A stretch of DNA of 64,000 bases from Bactericera cockerelli (taxonomy: Eukaryota > Arthropoda > Insecta > Hemiptera > Triozidae): NCBI GenBank assembly GCA_024516035.1, contig CM044958.1:28551755-28615754 (forward strand). The letters are read 5' to 3'. The position numbers and the translations under genes were made by a program. The notes under the pieces are model-generated. The model saw nothing but the letters and a program-made list of their open reading frames with translations. It did not search any database and was not told the origin of the DNA. Positions 10,528 through 22,194 of this stretch are shown here, in pieces; positions within the stretch are counted from its first letter, which is position 1, and each line of letters starts with the position of its first letter.

Positions 10528-13500
10528 CTATCCAATTTTCTTTTGGCGTTGTCGGTAAAGCATTTCTTGTTTGTCGAGTTTATTTTTTTCCCAATGCTCT
10601 GCAGCCACCGACACATGTCGTAAGCTATAGATGAAGACGACTGTGTACATCCAGCCACCTGAAAAAAAAAAATTGGATCTTCAATTTAGCAGCTCATATA
10701 GTGTGAGGTGGGTGGTTAAGGAGCCTAGTGACTAAACTAGCGCTCCTGTCTCTAAACCTATCAGTTTTAATTTCCTCGTCGCGTCGGGCAAATCATAGGA
10801 TACTAGATTTTTAAGAAATAAATATGTACTATTCAATTAGATAAGAACTATTGTTTTTTAACCAAGAGACCCCATTTCGTCCAGAGACCAGAATTGTTAT
10901 CGGCTCAATTTCAATTTTATCTACTTTCTATAACATAAAGAAAACAATTACAGTAGAATCTCGCTAACTCAAAATTCAAGGGGCACAGATGCTCAATTTA
11001 AAGTAATCGAGAGTTTCTACTTGTCAGGATTTCAAATAAGGAGCTCAGTTCATAAAGGCTCAAGAATTATTCCGGGAATTTTCGACCTATCGGGATTTCG
11101 AGTTAGCGAGATTCTACTGTATAACAAAGAAGCATACAGCATAGAAATTACCATTGAACATGTATCGCACATATGCATTGCCAACTTCCATGCCGCCAAA
11201 GAAGTAAATGTTTGACATAATCGACATTATTGTGAGAGGTGTGGCCAATACTCCTTCTACCCTTTCGATATTGCTCGGACTCAGCAAGTTCTGGGAAGAA
11301 AATATTATGAATATAGAACCAAGTCAAAATAATAATACTAGAGATATTTATAGTAATTTCTTTCAGATTTCAATACGAAACCTTTTTTTTCTCGTTATCA
11401 ACTCCATGACCATATGTCACGACGGGGGTATTACCCTATATTAACTGGAAACTCGCGAACCAGTTACTCAAACCATGATTTCAATGAGTCAGTGGTATAA
11501 TGGACAATTTTACAAATCCAGTAGCTTGAAGTGGTTGCCGTGACCGAGTTGAGTAGCACACTAAGCTTGCACGGGCTTTGGCCTGGGTCGGAACCCCAGC
11601 TAGTTAGAAGATTTTCTACTCTGTATTTTGAATGTCAGGGATCCACTTATGCCTGGAGAGGTAAAATGAGTAGTTACTAAACTTGAATGAGTAAATTGAG
11701 TGACGATCATTGTAGGCATTAAGAAAAAGAATATTAGGCAAATGGTGTGATGACATAATAGTTATGAAATAGCACAAATAAATTTTAAAACCTCAGAATA
11801 TTAAGATCTCAAATTTGGCAATCCAATTGTCAGCCCTAATATGAAAAACCCAAAAGTTCGAGAAAAAAAAATGTATGATAAATTTATGAAGATATTACTA
11901 CCTCTCTGTAGGTAAATATCTAAAACTACTTTGGAACTGAAATTACCTGTTATTTTACCAAGCAAGAATTGAAATGAAAGAAAAATAAACATAACCTCTC
12001 TACTTACTCTCAGTCTTTGTACAGTCTCCGTAGTATTCACTTCCTTGCACAATGCCTCCACACTCACACCCACGAAGTTAAGTAATGACCATACCAACAC
12101 AAAGAGGTGGGAGGGTCCATGCCACAGCCATATGAAGGTGAAGCACACCATGGAACCTGAGAGTTTTCTCCACTGCGACAACTTGTTGCTGGAGCACCAC
12201 GGGTAGTACAGATATCTGTGGAGTATGCTTCTGGGTATTAGTTTCACTTTCACTTTAAAATGTATTACTTGAAAGTCAAATAAATCGGTAAATGGACGAG
12301 GTACAAGAAAAAGGATATAATATACACTTATACAAGTATTATAACATTTCAAAATATCATAAAATGAGGAAAAATTCATGCATTGGGTAGGATTCGAACC
12401 AACGGATCCCTACGCTACCTGGATTATCAGACAAGCGCCTTAACCACTTACTACCAATGCAATCTTCACAGTTTTCTTCGCCTGTTCCCGACCAACGCAG
12501 TTCCTGCAGCGCTACAATGTCCAATTGTCCATGTTGCATCTTTTCAGTTCTTTGGTCAGATTTAGCACTGCACTATCCACAAAAATTGTGAAGAGTTTTT
12601 TACCACAGTTAAATCAGACTTTAAAAAGTATTTATTAAACATGTTGGATCAAGTTTTATTTACAAATGACATAGAAATTAAAATTAACAAAACAAAACTT
12701 GATCAAGGGCGGTGCTAATGCCAACGGCATTCTCTTCCTTTTTTCAACTTTGTGACTAGGATATTTTCTTAATTAAGTGAATCATTTAGGTACCTTGTAA
12801 GGAACTGATACAATCCACGGTCGAAATATCGCCACATGTCCGAGTACTTGTGTATCCTGGCTATACACTTGGGTGTGGGGGGCGCAGCTATTCCCTCGCA
12901 CCTGGCTATGGCTGTCGTGATGCCATAGAATACGACATACTTGAGATGGAAATACTGCCCCATGCAGTAACCGAGGCCATTCATTGTCCATCCACTCAAC
13001 TGCTCGACAAACTGTGTGGGTGAAATAATAATACATAGATATATGCGACTAGGCCTGCGGCGCGGTGCGCTCACTGAGGCATGGCCGTTCTGGTGAAACA
13101 AAAATATTTGGTAGTTCTATATTCGTATCTAATTTTATATATTACTTTTTCTCACTTCATAAACAATATCCATCAAAAATATTTGATAACCAAATATCTT
13201 TGATGCTACACAAAAAAGATGAACTAACAATAATCACAAAAAGATATGGTAAAAACATTTCTGATAATATACTTGTTAAACAATACCTCATTTGATAAAA
13301 TAAAATCCTTTTTTTCCTTGTTCCTATTTGCGAAGGATAACAATAATTAAAAAAGATCAAACAAATTCTTTTCTTTGTTTCATTAGAGACCCTTCGTTTT
13401 TTCTAGTGCGCGGGGATATTTGTGGCAGGTTGAGAATTGAGAAAGGTTCAGTTAAAAGAGTACTCATTTCAGAGATCTATTGGGACGGTCCGATTTGAGT

Positions 13501-16500
13501 GAGAAAAAGCTCAACTTTTAAAAAAGGGACATTTTGAAAACGCTTTTTACACTACCATTATAAGAACCATACTAAATTTCAGCTCAATCGGACTTGCACT
13601 ACGCGAAATAGCCCGTATTAAAACAGCTCATTTAAAAGCTCAAATTTGGTAAAATTGACTTTTAGAATAACACATAACCTCACTGAGTCATTGGTTTCAG
13701 GTAAACCATGCAAAGTTAAAAGTAAATTCGACTGGCAATTCTCGAGTTATAGCGTTTTAAACACACACACACGAACTCGCAAAAATTAAGTCCTGCACCA
13801 TCTTCTATATTTACTGTTTACCTTTGGACCTTATAGTTTTGTAAATGTTGTAAAATAAATGAATGGCTTTATAAATTTATGAGTATAGCGAAAATCCCAT
13901 TTTACACACCAGAAGTATTGAATTCGGATATGTCTGAAGTATTCACTTACATCAATTTGTAGTTGAAGAGCATTCACATAAATAAAATGAAGTGCTAAAC
14001 GAATCACAAAAAGCCAAAACATATACCGACACAGTTCATAGAATAGATTTAGAACCCTTTGTCCAAGTGAGATTGAGTTGATAGGCTGAGAAAAGAGAAA
14101 AAAAAAAAATGAAAAATATTATATACCTAACATGTCCATTTTTTTTACATGAAAAATTTCAAATTCAATTCTAGGGGACACTCAAGTAAAATAATCTTAG
14201 ATAATTTTTCGAAAAATGCCAAACAAAATAATAATTCAGTTATGAACAAAATAATAACTCAGTTTTTTAATGCAAATAGTTACAAAATTTTGGTATTTCC
14301 TTGGAAAATTTACTCAATAATCATAATACACAATGACAAGAGAACAATGTTCACTACTTTTCAACAAGTTCAAAGTTTATTTTTCAGGTAAAAACTTTTT
14401 ATTCAATTGATTTTTTTTTATAATTATTATTATTGATTTTCATTTTTCGGAAAAAAATCCTAAAAAACAAAAATTTGAACACCCTGTATAGATAAGTAGC
14501 AGACGCCTAATATGTATATCAAGAAGAGGATGGTATTGGTACAATTTTTCTTTGATTTTGATACAATTTTTCAAATTAAGGGTAGGTATTTTTTGTGTTC
14601 TACCTGTAACCGGGCTCCTGAATAATTGAAGCTAGAAAATATCATGCATATTCAAAACTTGCATAACATTGAGCTTTGAGATATTACAAAATTGAACTTT
14701 TATTGATTCTGCTCTCAACATATAGGTACTGCAACTGTTGTACGATAATACAAAAATGTACAGTTCTTTTTTGAAAATAATGACCCACTTTTTAGACCAA
14801 GTTGAGACCATAATTTATTTTAAATATAATTACACCCCTCTGAGTCTTCAGTGTGTATGTTTGGTTTTTTCCTTTGATTGTGTCCTAATCTCTAAATACA
14901 TAAAGGTTTACTGCCAGGGTCGATGGCGCGTTGAATGCACCTGTTCTAGTAGGATCACCAAAGCTGGCATTCCGGCCCAATCCAGGCTGGGTGAGGTTAA
15001 GTGGGTAGACGGTTTGTGAGTTTCTTATGAATGGAGGGTAACACCCCTATCATTATATTACTATGCAATTGAAAGAGATGTTCAACCAAAAGGTTTACTC
15101 ACCTTGATGAAAAAATGAAAAATTGTAATGTGAGGTCCAAGAAACAATGTTGGCAAATACAGAGCATAGGCAAAATATTGCACTGGAGAATATTGTTCCT
15201 TATCCAAACTCAAGCTCAGACATCTTAGGTGTGTCCAATACATTGCCATTTCCATCATATAACTTTTATGGTCTGAAACTTCCTGAATGCTCTGAAATGA
15301 ATAAGTGAATCTAGTCAGATAAAGGTAAAGAAATTTTTCTCATGATATAACAACCGTATAAATGTAATAATTATAACACCTTGTTTCCACTTACTAATTG
15401 TTTGATTTGTCTTTTTTGGAAAAGAAAATCACGATCCTTGTGGTCCCACTATACTCTTCTTCAGTCATGTGAAAGTGTTCCAAGGAGATTGACGTTAGTA
15501 CAATGATGCAGACTACAGTGGCAAATCATCTATTTGATTTTGTATGACACTGGGCCCTGTAAAGATTTTTTCCTTGTCACATTTAACTTGTTCCAAAATC
15601 CAGTAAAAAACCATTTCATCATTATTTTCTCGTTTTAAATGAATTGTTGATAATGGAAACCCTCTCCTTTATTTGTAATTTGTATACACCTCACAAAAAA
15701 ATCGTTTCATGCTAGTGGTGTAAGACATGGGACTTAAGATTTGAACCATAAACAGCATACTACTTAGGCTTGTGAGCGTTGTTTGGGTTTAACTGGTATA
15801 AAACTACCTCTTTATAACACTCTCTCTTTTATGGATGCCAAACTATGTTCTCGAAGAAATGATTAGTGATTTAAAAGTTCATTGCAATTGACAGATAATA
15901 CACTCACCAAAAACCAATTAAAATACATCATTGAGATAAGGAAGAATAAGCTGGCAATCCATATGAGTAACTTGCTACCACTCAAACGTAGAACATAGAA
16001 AACACATGGTTGTAATATCACAATGAAAGCCAAAGTAGGGCCAATGTATTCACATATGAACATAGTACTGACTAAAACATACCACATGTATATTGCCTGC
16101 AATGAAAAGAAGAATTACAATTATAGAAAACATTTAATATTAACACACTCATTTATCATAAAATAAAAATAATAATTATATACAAAAATGAGACATCCCC
16201 GCTCCATCTTACAAACAATTGTAACCAAATTATGAATACAAATTTCTGTCAGCACAGGTGATCAAACCCAGGACCTTCCGCATTGCAAGTGCTTAACCAC
16301 TGAGCTAATTATTTATTGCTGTGGCAGATGTGACTGAGCAGATTTCTTACCTCTTCAAGTATTTGTTGAAGAATCATAGATACACTCAAGTGTATTGCGA
16401 GCCATGGTCCCAGGGAATACAGGAATTCAAGCCAACACTCCATCTCATAGTCCGACCTGTCTTGCAGTGCTCCTCCTAACCAACTCCATCCTGGACTGAA

Positions 16501-17927
16501 CTCTTCTCCTGGACTTCTTAAGTCATAATCTGAAATTAAAGACATTTTTCCTTAGAGACATCTTTAAAGATAAATAATCTTAATATTTTAATAATACTAT
16601 AAAAATGAGTATCCCTTTAGTTATTAAATTTATTGATTTGTCTGTATGATTCTCTAAACATTTCCACATGCTTTGCCCAAATTTTGCACACATAGGTACC
16701 CAACTATTGAAACCTAGACAAATTTCCAGGCTTCATAACAATGACACTAAATCTGATGGATTAATGAAAGACTTTAGTCCTACTTTGGCAGTATAAATAT
16801 TTTACATAATAATCATTTTTATTATAAATTAAAAATGAATATGTAATATGTACATTTTGTACATAGTATTCAATATGTTTGGGAACATTTTTTTTTTTTT
16901 TTTTTTTTCCACATATAGGAGATGTATTGTAGATGGTACCATTAAATCCATCAACATTGCACTAGCGGTTTTTGGAGAGAGAGACCATGCACCTGACCTC
17001 TAAGTTTTACTTGTACATTAAGGGCGGAATTAATAGACAACATCAATAACTAAAGTCGTTGGTAAGTGCCGATTTTCCCTATCTTACACAGTACGCAATC
17101 CGTGACTTAGCGCCACAGAGGTATTACAAAAACGTCTATTAATTCCGACCTAAATTTATATCTCATGAACCACACACCTGATTTTGATGAAATTTTGTAT
17201 GTATATGAGCGCACGAATAGCTCAGTGGTTAAGCACTCGCTTGCCATGCGGAAGGTCCCGGGTTCGAACCCCCGCGCCGACAAAAAATTGTATTCAAAAT
17301 TTGGTTACAGTTGTTTGTAAGGGATACCTTCCGGTGCGCTCGTGTTGACCCAGCACCTAAATGGGAAGTATTGTGTCACTTCTCGCCCATCAGAGGGGAG
17401 GCATACTATGGGATGGGCAGGCTACAACACAGACCACAAGCGTCTACAGTAGCTCCTGTTTCATGGCTACGAAACAAAAAAAAAAGGCTGTGAAACACTC
17501 ATCTTTAAAAAAAAAAAAAAAAAAAAATATGCGTATTAGTGTTTTACATAGGCCATATTTTTTTAATAAAATATGATTTAGCTCTGATATTTATTTAAGA
17601 AAATCTGAAATATTAGACAAAAAAGTGCAAAAATAAAATCTAGGACTTGCTGGTAGAGAATTTTTCTAAAATCTAGAATGTACATATAACAAATATGAAG
17701 AGGTTTTAAGATACAAGTGATTTAGTATAAAATCTCCAAATTACTAAGTGTATACAAAGTGAACCAATTACAAGGAAGTATTGTGTCCATAATTGGCAGT
17801 GTATTTTTTCATAGATTTACTTACATTTTCTCCCAGTAATAAAAACATGATAAACAGAGTATATTACACCCCCTGTCCATACAATGAAATATAGAATAAT
17901 TTCTCTTTTCGGAAGAGAGTGATTCAT
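10528..17927 (-). CDS. rasp: Hedgehog acyltransferase (HHAT / rasp), eight coding exons
   Basis: ER membrane-bound O-acyltransferase that palmitoylates the N-terminal cysteine of Hedgehog ligands. Coding exons, 5' to 3' on the minus strand: 17927-17825, 16529-16351, 16096-15908, 15291-15103, 14085-13951, 13011-12794, 12215-11902, 10658-10528. All have GT-AG junctions and the total is 1458 nt (485 residues; human HHAT has 493). The N-terminus LPKREIILYFIVW matches the HHAT start; RSDYEMECWLEF and FLGPHITIFHFF follow. The MBOAT core includes MWRYFDRGLYQFLTRYLYYP, with D329, and FIWLWHGPSHL, with H370, matching human catalytic-site D339 and H379. About ten hydrophobic segments are visible. A GTAAGT at 12007 looks like a donor, but reading through it keeps frame and homology. 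A four-codon uORF (ATG at 17941) sits just upstream if that exon begins there. Confidence 0.93.
10951..11119. mobile_element. Tc1/pogo-type MITE, TA target site
   Basis: Inverted ends CAGTAGAATCTCGCTAACTC and GAGTTAGCGAGATTCTACTG bound 169 bases, with TA immediately outside each end (10949-10950, 11120-11121). The ends resemble Tigger/pogo termini. It lies in the last HHAT intron. Confidence 0.85.
11530..11740 (+). mobile_element. tRNA-derived SINE, family B, diverged copy
   Basis: The tRNA-like head contains a B-box GGTCGGAACCC. The body includes TTTTCTACTCTGTATTTTGA and a stretch ending TAAAATGAGTAGTTACT, shared with the copy at 22541-22842. It lies in HHAT intron 7. Confidence 0.6.
12380..12462 (-). 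mobile_element. SINE family C head fragment
   Basis: Reverse complement of the family C head: GGTTCGAATCCTACCCAATGC and the AAGTGGTTAAGGCGC region. It lies 165 bases upstream of HHAT exon 7, in the intron. Confidence 0.65.
13053..13360 (-). mobile_element. Helitron-like family 2 copy
   Basis: Read on the minus strand, the end is GCGCCGCAGGCCTAG followed by T, with GGCCATGCCTCAGTGAGCGC before it. This shares the 3' end and CTAG|T junction of the copy at 22195-22514. Similar upstream text extends to about 13360. It starts 42 bases upstream of HHAT exon 6. Confidence 0.55.
14920..15080 (+). mobile_element. 5S-SINE copy
   Basis: Begins with a short 5S-like stretch (GCGTTGAATGCACCTGTTCT), then the body ATTCCGGCCCAATCCAGGCT, GGGTGAGGTTAAGTGGGTAG and GAATGGAGGGTAACACCCC. 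The body aligns with the reverse of SINE family D. It lies in an HHAT intron, ending about 23 bases from exon 4. Confidence 0.7.
16250..16320 (-). mobile_element. SINE family A head fragment
   Basis: Reverse complement of the family A tRNA-like head: TAGCTCAGTGGTTAAGCACT and AGGTCCTGGGTTTGATCACC-like text. It directly abuts HHAT exon 2. Confidence 0.65.
16850..17205 (-). repeat. Repeat family R1 copy, split by a MITE
   Basis: Reverse of the copies at about 36400-37020 and 60310-60990: TCTCATGAACCACACACCTG with ATTTTGATGAAATTTTGTAT on one side, and CCATGCACCTGACCTCTAAG on the other. A 129-base MITE sits in the middle, and the intact paralogues serve as empty sites. Confidence 0.6.
17022..17150. 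mobile_element. MITE M1, 129 bp, TAA target duplication
   Basis: Inverted ends GGGCGGAATTAATAGAC and GTCTATTAATTCCGACC, with TAA on both sides (17019-17021, 17151-17153), typical of PIF/Harbinger. Other copies: 35215-35330 (left end lost) and 49148-49260, with a partial relative near 26686-26755. Confidence 0.82.
17207..17520 (+). mobile_element. tRNA-derived SINE, family A (full copy)
   Basis: The head ATAGCTCAGTGGTTAAGCAC has an A-box, and CCGGGTTCGAACCCC a B-box; the anticodon-loop position reads GCC. The body has GGGATACCTTCCGGTGCGCT, TTGTGTCACTTCTCGCCCAT and AGTAGCTCCTGTTTCATGGC, and ends in an A-rich tail. Full copies at 19757-20050 and 57702-57985; fragments at 16250-16320 and 57272-57360. 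Confidence 0.82.
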
Positions 17928-18231
17928 TTTTCAAACAGGCATCTGAAAAAGAAAAAAAAAAATCAGTGAATTTAAACATCAGCAAAATTAGGACTTGATT
18001 AGTGATTATCCAGATTTAATTTTTTGTTATGATGGCTATTTCAGGCCCACACAGTAAGCTCAATCTTAATTAATTGGCTGAGAGGTAAAATTGATTAAAT
18101 TATTGTTGTTGTAATATAATAATGTTAATACATTATTTTGCAGTAGAAATCAGTAAATATCACCCAGTAAATGAGAAGTCTGAGTTAATTTTTTTAATCT
18201 CAGTCAATATGTAACAGGTTCCTAAAATTAA

Positions 18232-18381
18232 CACTTAGACGACCAGCATGGTTTTTTGTGAATTCTCTTGTGGGACCGGTGATAATACGGCTCTCCGACA
18301 TTGTGTACCACCGGTGGTACACCCGGTCCATTCCGTACGAACGTGCGTGTACCACCGGTGGTACACCCGGTCGTCTAAGTG
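18232..18381. mobile_element. piggyBac-type MITE with ACCGGT palindromes
   Basis: A 150-base element flanked by TTAA on both sides (18228-18231, 18382-18385). The ends CACTTAGACGACC and GGTCGTCTAAGTG are perfect 13-base inverted repeats. Two copies of the 20-base palindrome GTGTACCACCGGTGGTACAC lie inside. TTAA duplication is the hallmark of piggyBac. It lies 298 bases upstream of the HHAT start exon. Confidence 0.88.
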
Positions 18382-18584
18382 TTAAAAACAATAGCAATTT
18401 TCTTAAAGCAGAGCTTCAAATAGCCAAATTACTATCTGAAAAAAAAAAAAAAAAAATATGGTTTCTCATGAGATCTTATAGGTATTGTTTATAATTTATC
18501 TTCTTAGAAACATTTGTAGTGTATTATTTTGTGACTCTCTGTAGTCTAGGCTGAGTGAGTTTTCACACTACGCATCCCAGCATC

Positions 18585-18800
18585 CTTTCATCCCCAGCAG
18601 GGCAGGATTTTTTTTTTGTTGCTCTGGACTATAATTGGATGTTTGTGGTCCACTTATATCTTGTGAGTCAAATTGAGTAGCTGCTTAGATTTGAGCAGCA
18701 ACCTGTTGCAGAATTTTGGTCAAAACGAGATATTGTATAATAAATTTTAAAGTCTTATGATTCTGCACTACCCACTAAAATTGTGACATAATAACACAAA
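18585..18800 (+). mobile_element. SINE family B fragment
   Basis: Contains CCCAGCAGGGCAGGATTTTT, TTGGATGTTTGTGGTCCACT and, at the end, CTGCACTACCCACTAAAATT, in the same order as the full copy at 22541-22842. The tRNA head is largely missing. Confidence 0.6.
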
Positions 18801-18814
18801 GAAAAATCATTTAT

Positions 18815-19010
18815 TTTATAACTATCTTTAGATTTTAACCTTTTGTGTCTTATCATAGAAAAAAATACATAATTATGTATTTGATGACCATAGTTATAAA
18901 GTAAAAATGCATAAGAAGAACCACCTATAAAGAACATTCAAATATTTTTCTTTCACCATGAGTAGCCATGCCTTGGTAAACACTCTACTTCGTAGGCCCA
19001 AGGCATAACA
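18815..19010 (+). mobile_element. Helitron-like family 2 copy, diverged
   Basis: Shares ATAATTATGTATTTGATGACC-like text and TATTTTTCTTTCACCATGAG followed by GCCATGCCTTGGT with 22370-22500. The end near 18990 is degraded. Confidence 0.45.
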
Positions 19011-19540
19011 TGCCTTGTACATTTTTTATTTTCTTTTCAATCAACAATTTGGTTACCTGGGTCAAATAACAAATAATGATTAAAATAAATGTTTGCTGGA
19101 GCTATAGAACCATGGCTATACTTTACCATTATATTATAACAGTAAAATAGGGGATAACTAGTAAGTAAGCTGGAATGTAACAATGCTTCTTGTTCTTGTT
19201 TTTTTCTTAAGCAACCAATAATCCAAATCCAGTGTAAAGGTGATGTTTTCTTCTAGTGTTATCAGATTAATATTTGACATAAAAACAATGGTAGTCAAGG
19301 AAGGTACTTGATCTTGACTTTTGGTAAGTTCTAAGTTGACCAAAAGGTCTTCTTCCAGTTTTACAAGCTTGAGGTCTTCCAAATTTTCAAAAACACTTTG
19401 GAAATGTTTGAATCTTTAGAAATTCAAATTTCCCGCTTCTCATATATTATGGTCAAGACAAGTTTTATTGTTTGTTAAAGTAAAACTCAACCACTAGAGT
19501 ACAACTTGAAATAATACAAAATAATGGCGGCAAAAGTAAG

Positions 19541-19612
19541 AGCAGAGTGGCGCAGTGGAAGCGTGCTGGGCCCATAACCCAGAGGTCCGTGGATCGAAAC
19601 CACGCTCTGCTA
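19541..19612 (+). tRNA. Initiator tRNA-Met (CAT)
   Basis: 72 bases forming a full cloverleaf with acceptor stem AGCAGAG/CTCTGCT, A-box TGGCGCAGTGG, anticodon CAT in loop CCCATAA, the GATCGAAAC T-loop characteristic of eukaryotic initiator tRNA-Met (A at 54, no TTC), and discriminator A. It ends close to a T-run terminator (19614-19618). It delivers methionine at translation start. It has no intron, and the SINE family A copy begins about 145 bases downstream. Confidence 0.97.
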
Positions 19613-19756
19613 GATTTTTGTACAATTCTTAAAGTAAACGACGTCTTGTGCTTGCTTATTAGATCATTTTGGAAGTTCAACCGATTATGTTTTTCTTGTG
19701 TCTGATGCATAATCGAACTCAATTTCGGCACATCAGAAGGAAATACGTCTTGAATT

Positions 19757-20050
19757 GAGCGCGCTATTAGCTCAGTGGTTAAGCACTCGCTTGCCATGCG
19801 GAAGGTTCCGGGTTCGATTCCCGGTGCCTACAAAAATTTGTATTCTTAATTTGGTTACAGTTGTTTGTAAGGAATACCTTCGGGTGCGCTCGTGTTGACC
19901 CAGCACCTAATTGGGAAGTATTGTGTCACTTCTCGCCCATCAGAGGGGAGGCATACTACGGGATGGGCAGGCTACAACACAGAAAACACGCGTCTACAGT
20001 AGCTCCTGTTTCATGGCTACGAAATTAAAAAAGCTGTGAAACACTCATCT
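19757..20050 (+). mobile_element. tRNA-derived SINE, family A
   Basis: TTAGCTCAGTGGTTAAGCAC and GGTTCGATTCCCGG give the Pol III boxes, and the body matches the 17207-17520 copy closely. It ends near an A-rich tail followed by ACTCATCTTAATAATAATAT. Confidence 0.82.
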
Positions 20051-20059
20051 TAATAATAA

Positions 20060-20465
20060 TATTAGGTAATGCAGCTGTAGCTCTTAGGTTCGTTATAATA
20101 TACGTAATAATTTGATTTCAGTAGAAATTTTGTGATCGTTAAAACTAAGGGGGCCGCACTATGGTAAAAAATCGAAAAAAGGCCCCAAAAAAGGCTGGTT
20201 GATATTTTTTTTATTTATTAAAACCCATCGAGTGGGGTATTGAATAAAAGGTCTCGATGTCATCATGATTGATATGATATTTATAATTCGATAATAGAAT
20301 CTGTGTGAGGTTTATACAGTTTGCAAAACTACTACTTAAATAAAATTGGAAAAAACATTTTCTTTTGTCACCAAAACGGCCCCTGTGCGGCCCCAACCGA
20401 GTGTCCTAATTCGTCCCAAAAACAATAGGTGAAATTCGAGGACCCCAATAAACATGTATACTAAA
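20060..20465. repeat. Unclassified repeat, partly inverted
   Basis: GGGGGCCGCACTATGG (20149-20164) and a GCCCCTGTGCGGCCCC stretch (20380-20395) form rough inverted ends, with AT-rich sequence between. No coding sequence seen. Confidence 0.35.
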
Positions 20466-20700
20466 CTAGCGGGCTGTCGCCCGCTTTGCGGGCCGAGGCA
20501 TGGCCGTGAAAGCAAAAAGTCCTTTTTCACCAATGGCAGGTGTTGTAGTGGATATTTCAAAAAATCCCGTCTTATTGCACATCTAGACTATAAGACAAAG
20601 CTACCTACCAAATTTCAGCTTCCTAGGACTTACCAGTTCGGAGAAACAGTGATGATCAGTCAGTCAGTCAGTCAGTGACTTTGACATTTATATATTAAGA
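20466..20700 (-). mobile_element. Nonautonomous Helitron, family 1
   Basis: On the minus strand the element starts TCTTAATATATAAATGTCAA after a host A and ends with hairpin GCGGGCGACAGCCCGC directly followed by TAG, so the last bases are CTAG before a host T. This matches Helitron rules (5' TC, 3' hairpin plus CTRR, insertion between A and T, no terminal inverted repeats, no target duplication). The inverted copy at 51138-51371 is nearly identical. Confidence 0.8.
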
Positions 20701-22190
20701 TTTCAACAAATTTGAAGAATCCAGTGAGAATTAACACAGAACACACAGACAAACGGACAGAGAAGCGAAAGCCAAATCGTCCAGTACCCAAGTTAAAACA
20801 GAACCTCACTGCCTTCGATTAACAAGAAGGGGTATGTTTGTGGTTTCAACTGTTGAACCTCCTGAGTGTCATCTTTAGATCCTCCAGGTTATTCTGGCGC
20901 GGAGAACCAACTATCCACGTCGGCGCTACTACAACAACACGTAGGTTTACTAAAAGTAGATGGGTACCTATAATAGATATCCCCCAAAAATACACTTCGT
21001 GTGCAAAAGACGCCAAGAAAATAACAATCCTTTGTAAATAAAATTACCTTGAAAACGATTGCCTAAAAAGGAACTGATATCAAATGAAGGCCAAGATATT
21101 GTAACAGGATATTATCTGCCCACAAAAGAGTCTCAAGTATAGGAATCAAGCTGACGAATGGACATGATATTTCCCATCCTATCTACTTTTAGTCTCTTAA
21201 GTACATATACCTACTCTAATAATAATGATATTTTATGGAAAACTTGGAGTATACCTATGATTTTCACTAGACATTTTGCGACCTAATTTCCAACTGTTTC
21301 ATCCATCCCATAAAAACTTCCAGATATTACTACTTCAAGAATATACATATTTGGTGATATTTAAAAAGTAAATTCACCGACATCGAACATGTACAGAAAT
21401 TTTATTTGCAGCTGATGTGGAACTTTTCCCTCCTTGATCTCATTGATGTTGTCAGTCAGTCTCCCTACTTCTATGACAAAGAAGAAGGACCCCTCACAAA
21501 TTCAAGTCATAGCCGATGATAAATTAGATTCTATTCAGGAGGAAGACCCCTCTCGCTCTTAATAATTATAACTATAGTTGGAACCCTTAATACTGCACTT
21601 CTTTGCAAGAAAATTACTAAATTTTAATTGAATTCGAACATTTTCTCATCATTGTTATAACAGAACTGTTATAAATTCATAAAAGTTCTGGTTTCAATTC
21701 CATCGATGTTCATCATGACAAGCAAGGTTCTGCTGGCTATTCCTGGCCCCACTCAGGCTAAGAAAGTGTAATTTGAGTAGCTCTTCTAGAGGTACAGTGG
21801 TATAGCGGTGAGCAGACTGGACGGTCAGTGAATGAAATAATGAATGATGTTTGGCACTTTGGCTACCTACCAATGATTTTATTTTATTTGTTATGCCCAA
21901 CCCAGGCTGGGTAAAGTTTAACGTCGTTTTTTCAAGTGCATGGTCATACACAACAGGGGACTTCTTGTCTCGAGCCGATAGTGTAAATGAAGCACTACTA
22001 TACTATACTATAAGAGCTATTGAGATTTTACAAAATGTCCATTTTTTAAAAGTTGAGCTTTTATACACTAAAATCTGACCCTCCCCATAGATTTCTGGAA
22101 TGAGAATTCCTTGAACTGAACTTTTCTGCTTTTTAACCTTCCAGAAATATTTTTTTCATCCCCTCGCACTACAGAACAAAAGAAGAATCT
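20701..22190. other. Repeat-rich spacer, no confirmed gene
   Basis: Holds a family fold-back arm (20785-20812), a 5S-SINE/SINE body fragment at 21705-21790 (GCCCCACTCAGGC) and another at 21890-21920 (CCCAGGCTGGG). Two short plus-strand stretches look vaguely exon-like (about 20875-20942; 21411-21562, which reads MTKKKDPSQIQVIADDK before a stop), but I cannot link or identify them. Confidence 0.35.
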
Positions 22191-22194
22191 ATTT

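Noticed and set aside
11801..11901. Continuation of the HHAT exon 7 reading frame to a stop at 11801
   Set aside because: The frame is open, but a GTAGTA donor at 11901 splices in phase to 10658-10528, whose sequence (GGWMYTVVFIYSLRHVSVA) matches the HHAT C-terminus better than the read-through.
12007..12008. GTAAGT donor after VQRLR in HHAT
   Set aside because: No downstream acceptor keeps an open frame, while reading through gives a hydrophobic stretch that fits the family.
17207..17280. tRNA-Gly-like cloverleaf
   Set aside because: The anticodon stem is imperfect and the same head precedes a long shared body in other copies, so it is a SINE head rather than a tRNA gene.
21411..21562. Exon-like plus-strand stretch after a CAG (MTKKKDPSQIQ)
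   Set aside because: No recognisable family and no partner exon in phase; kept only as a note in the spacer entry.
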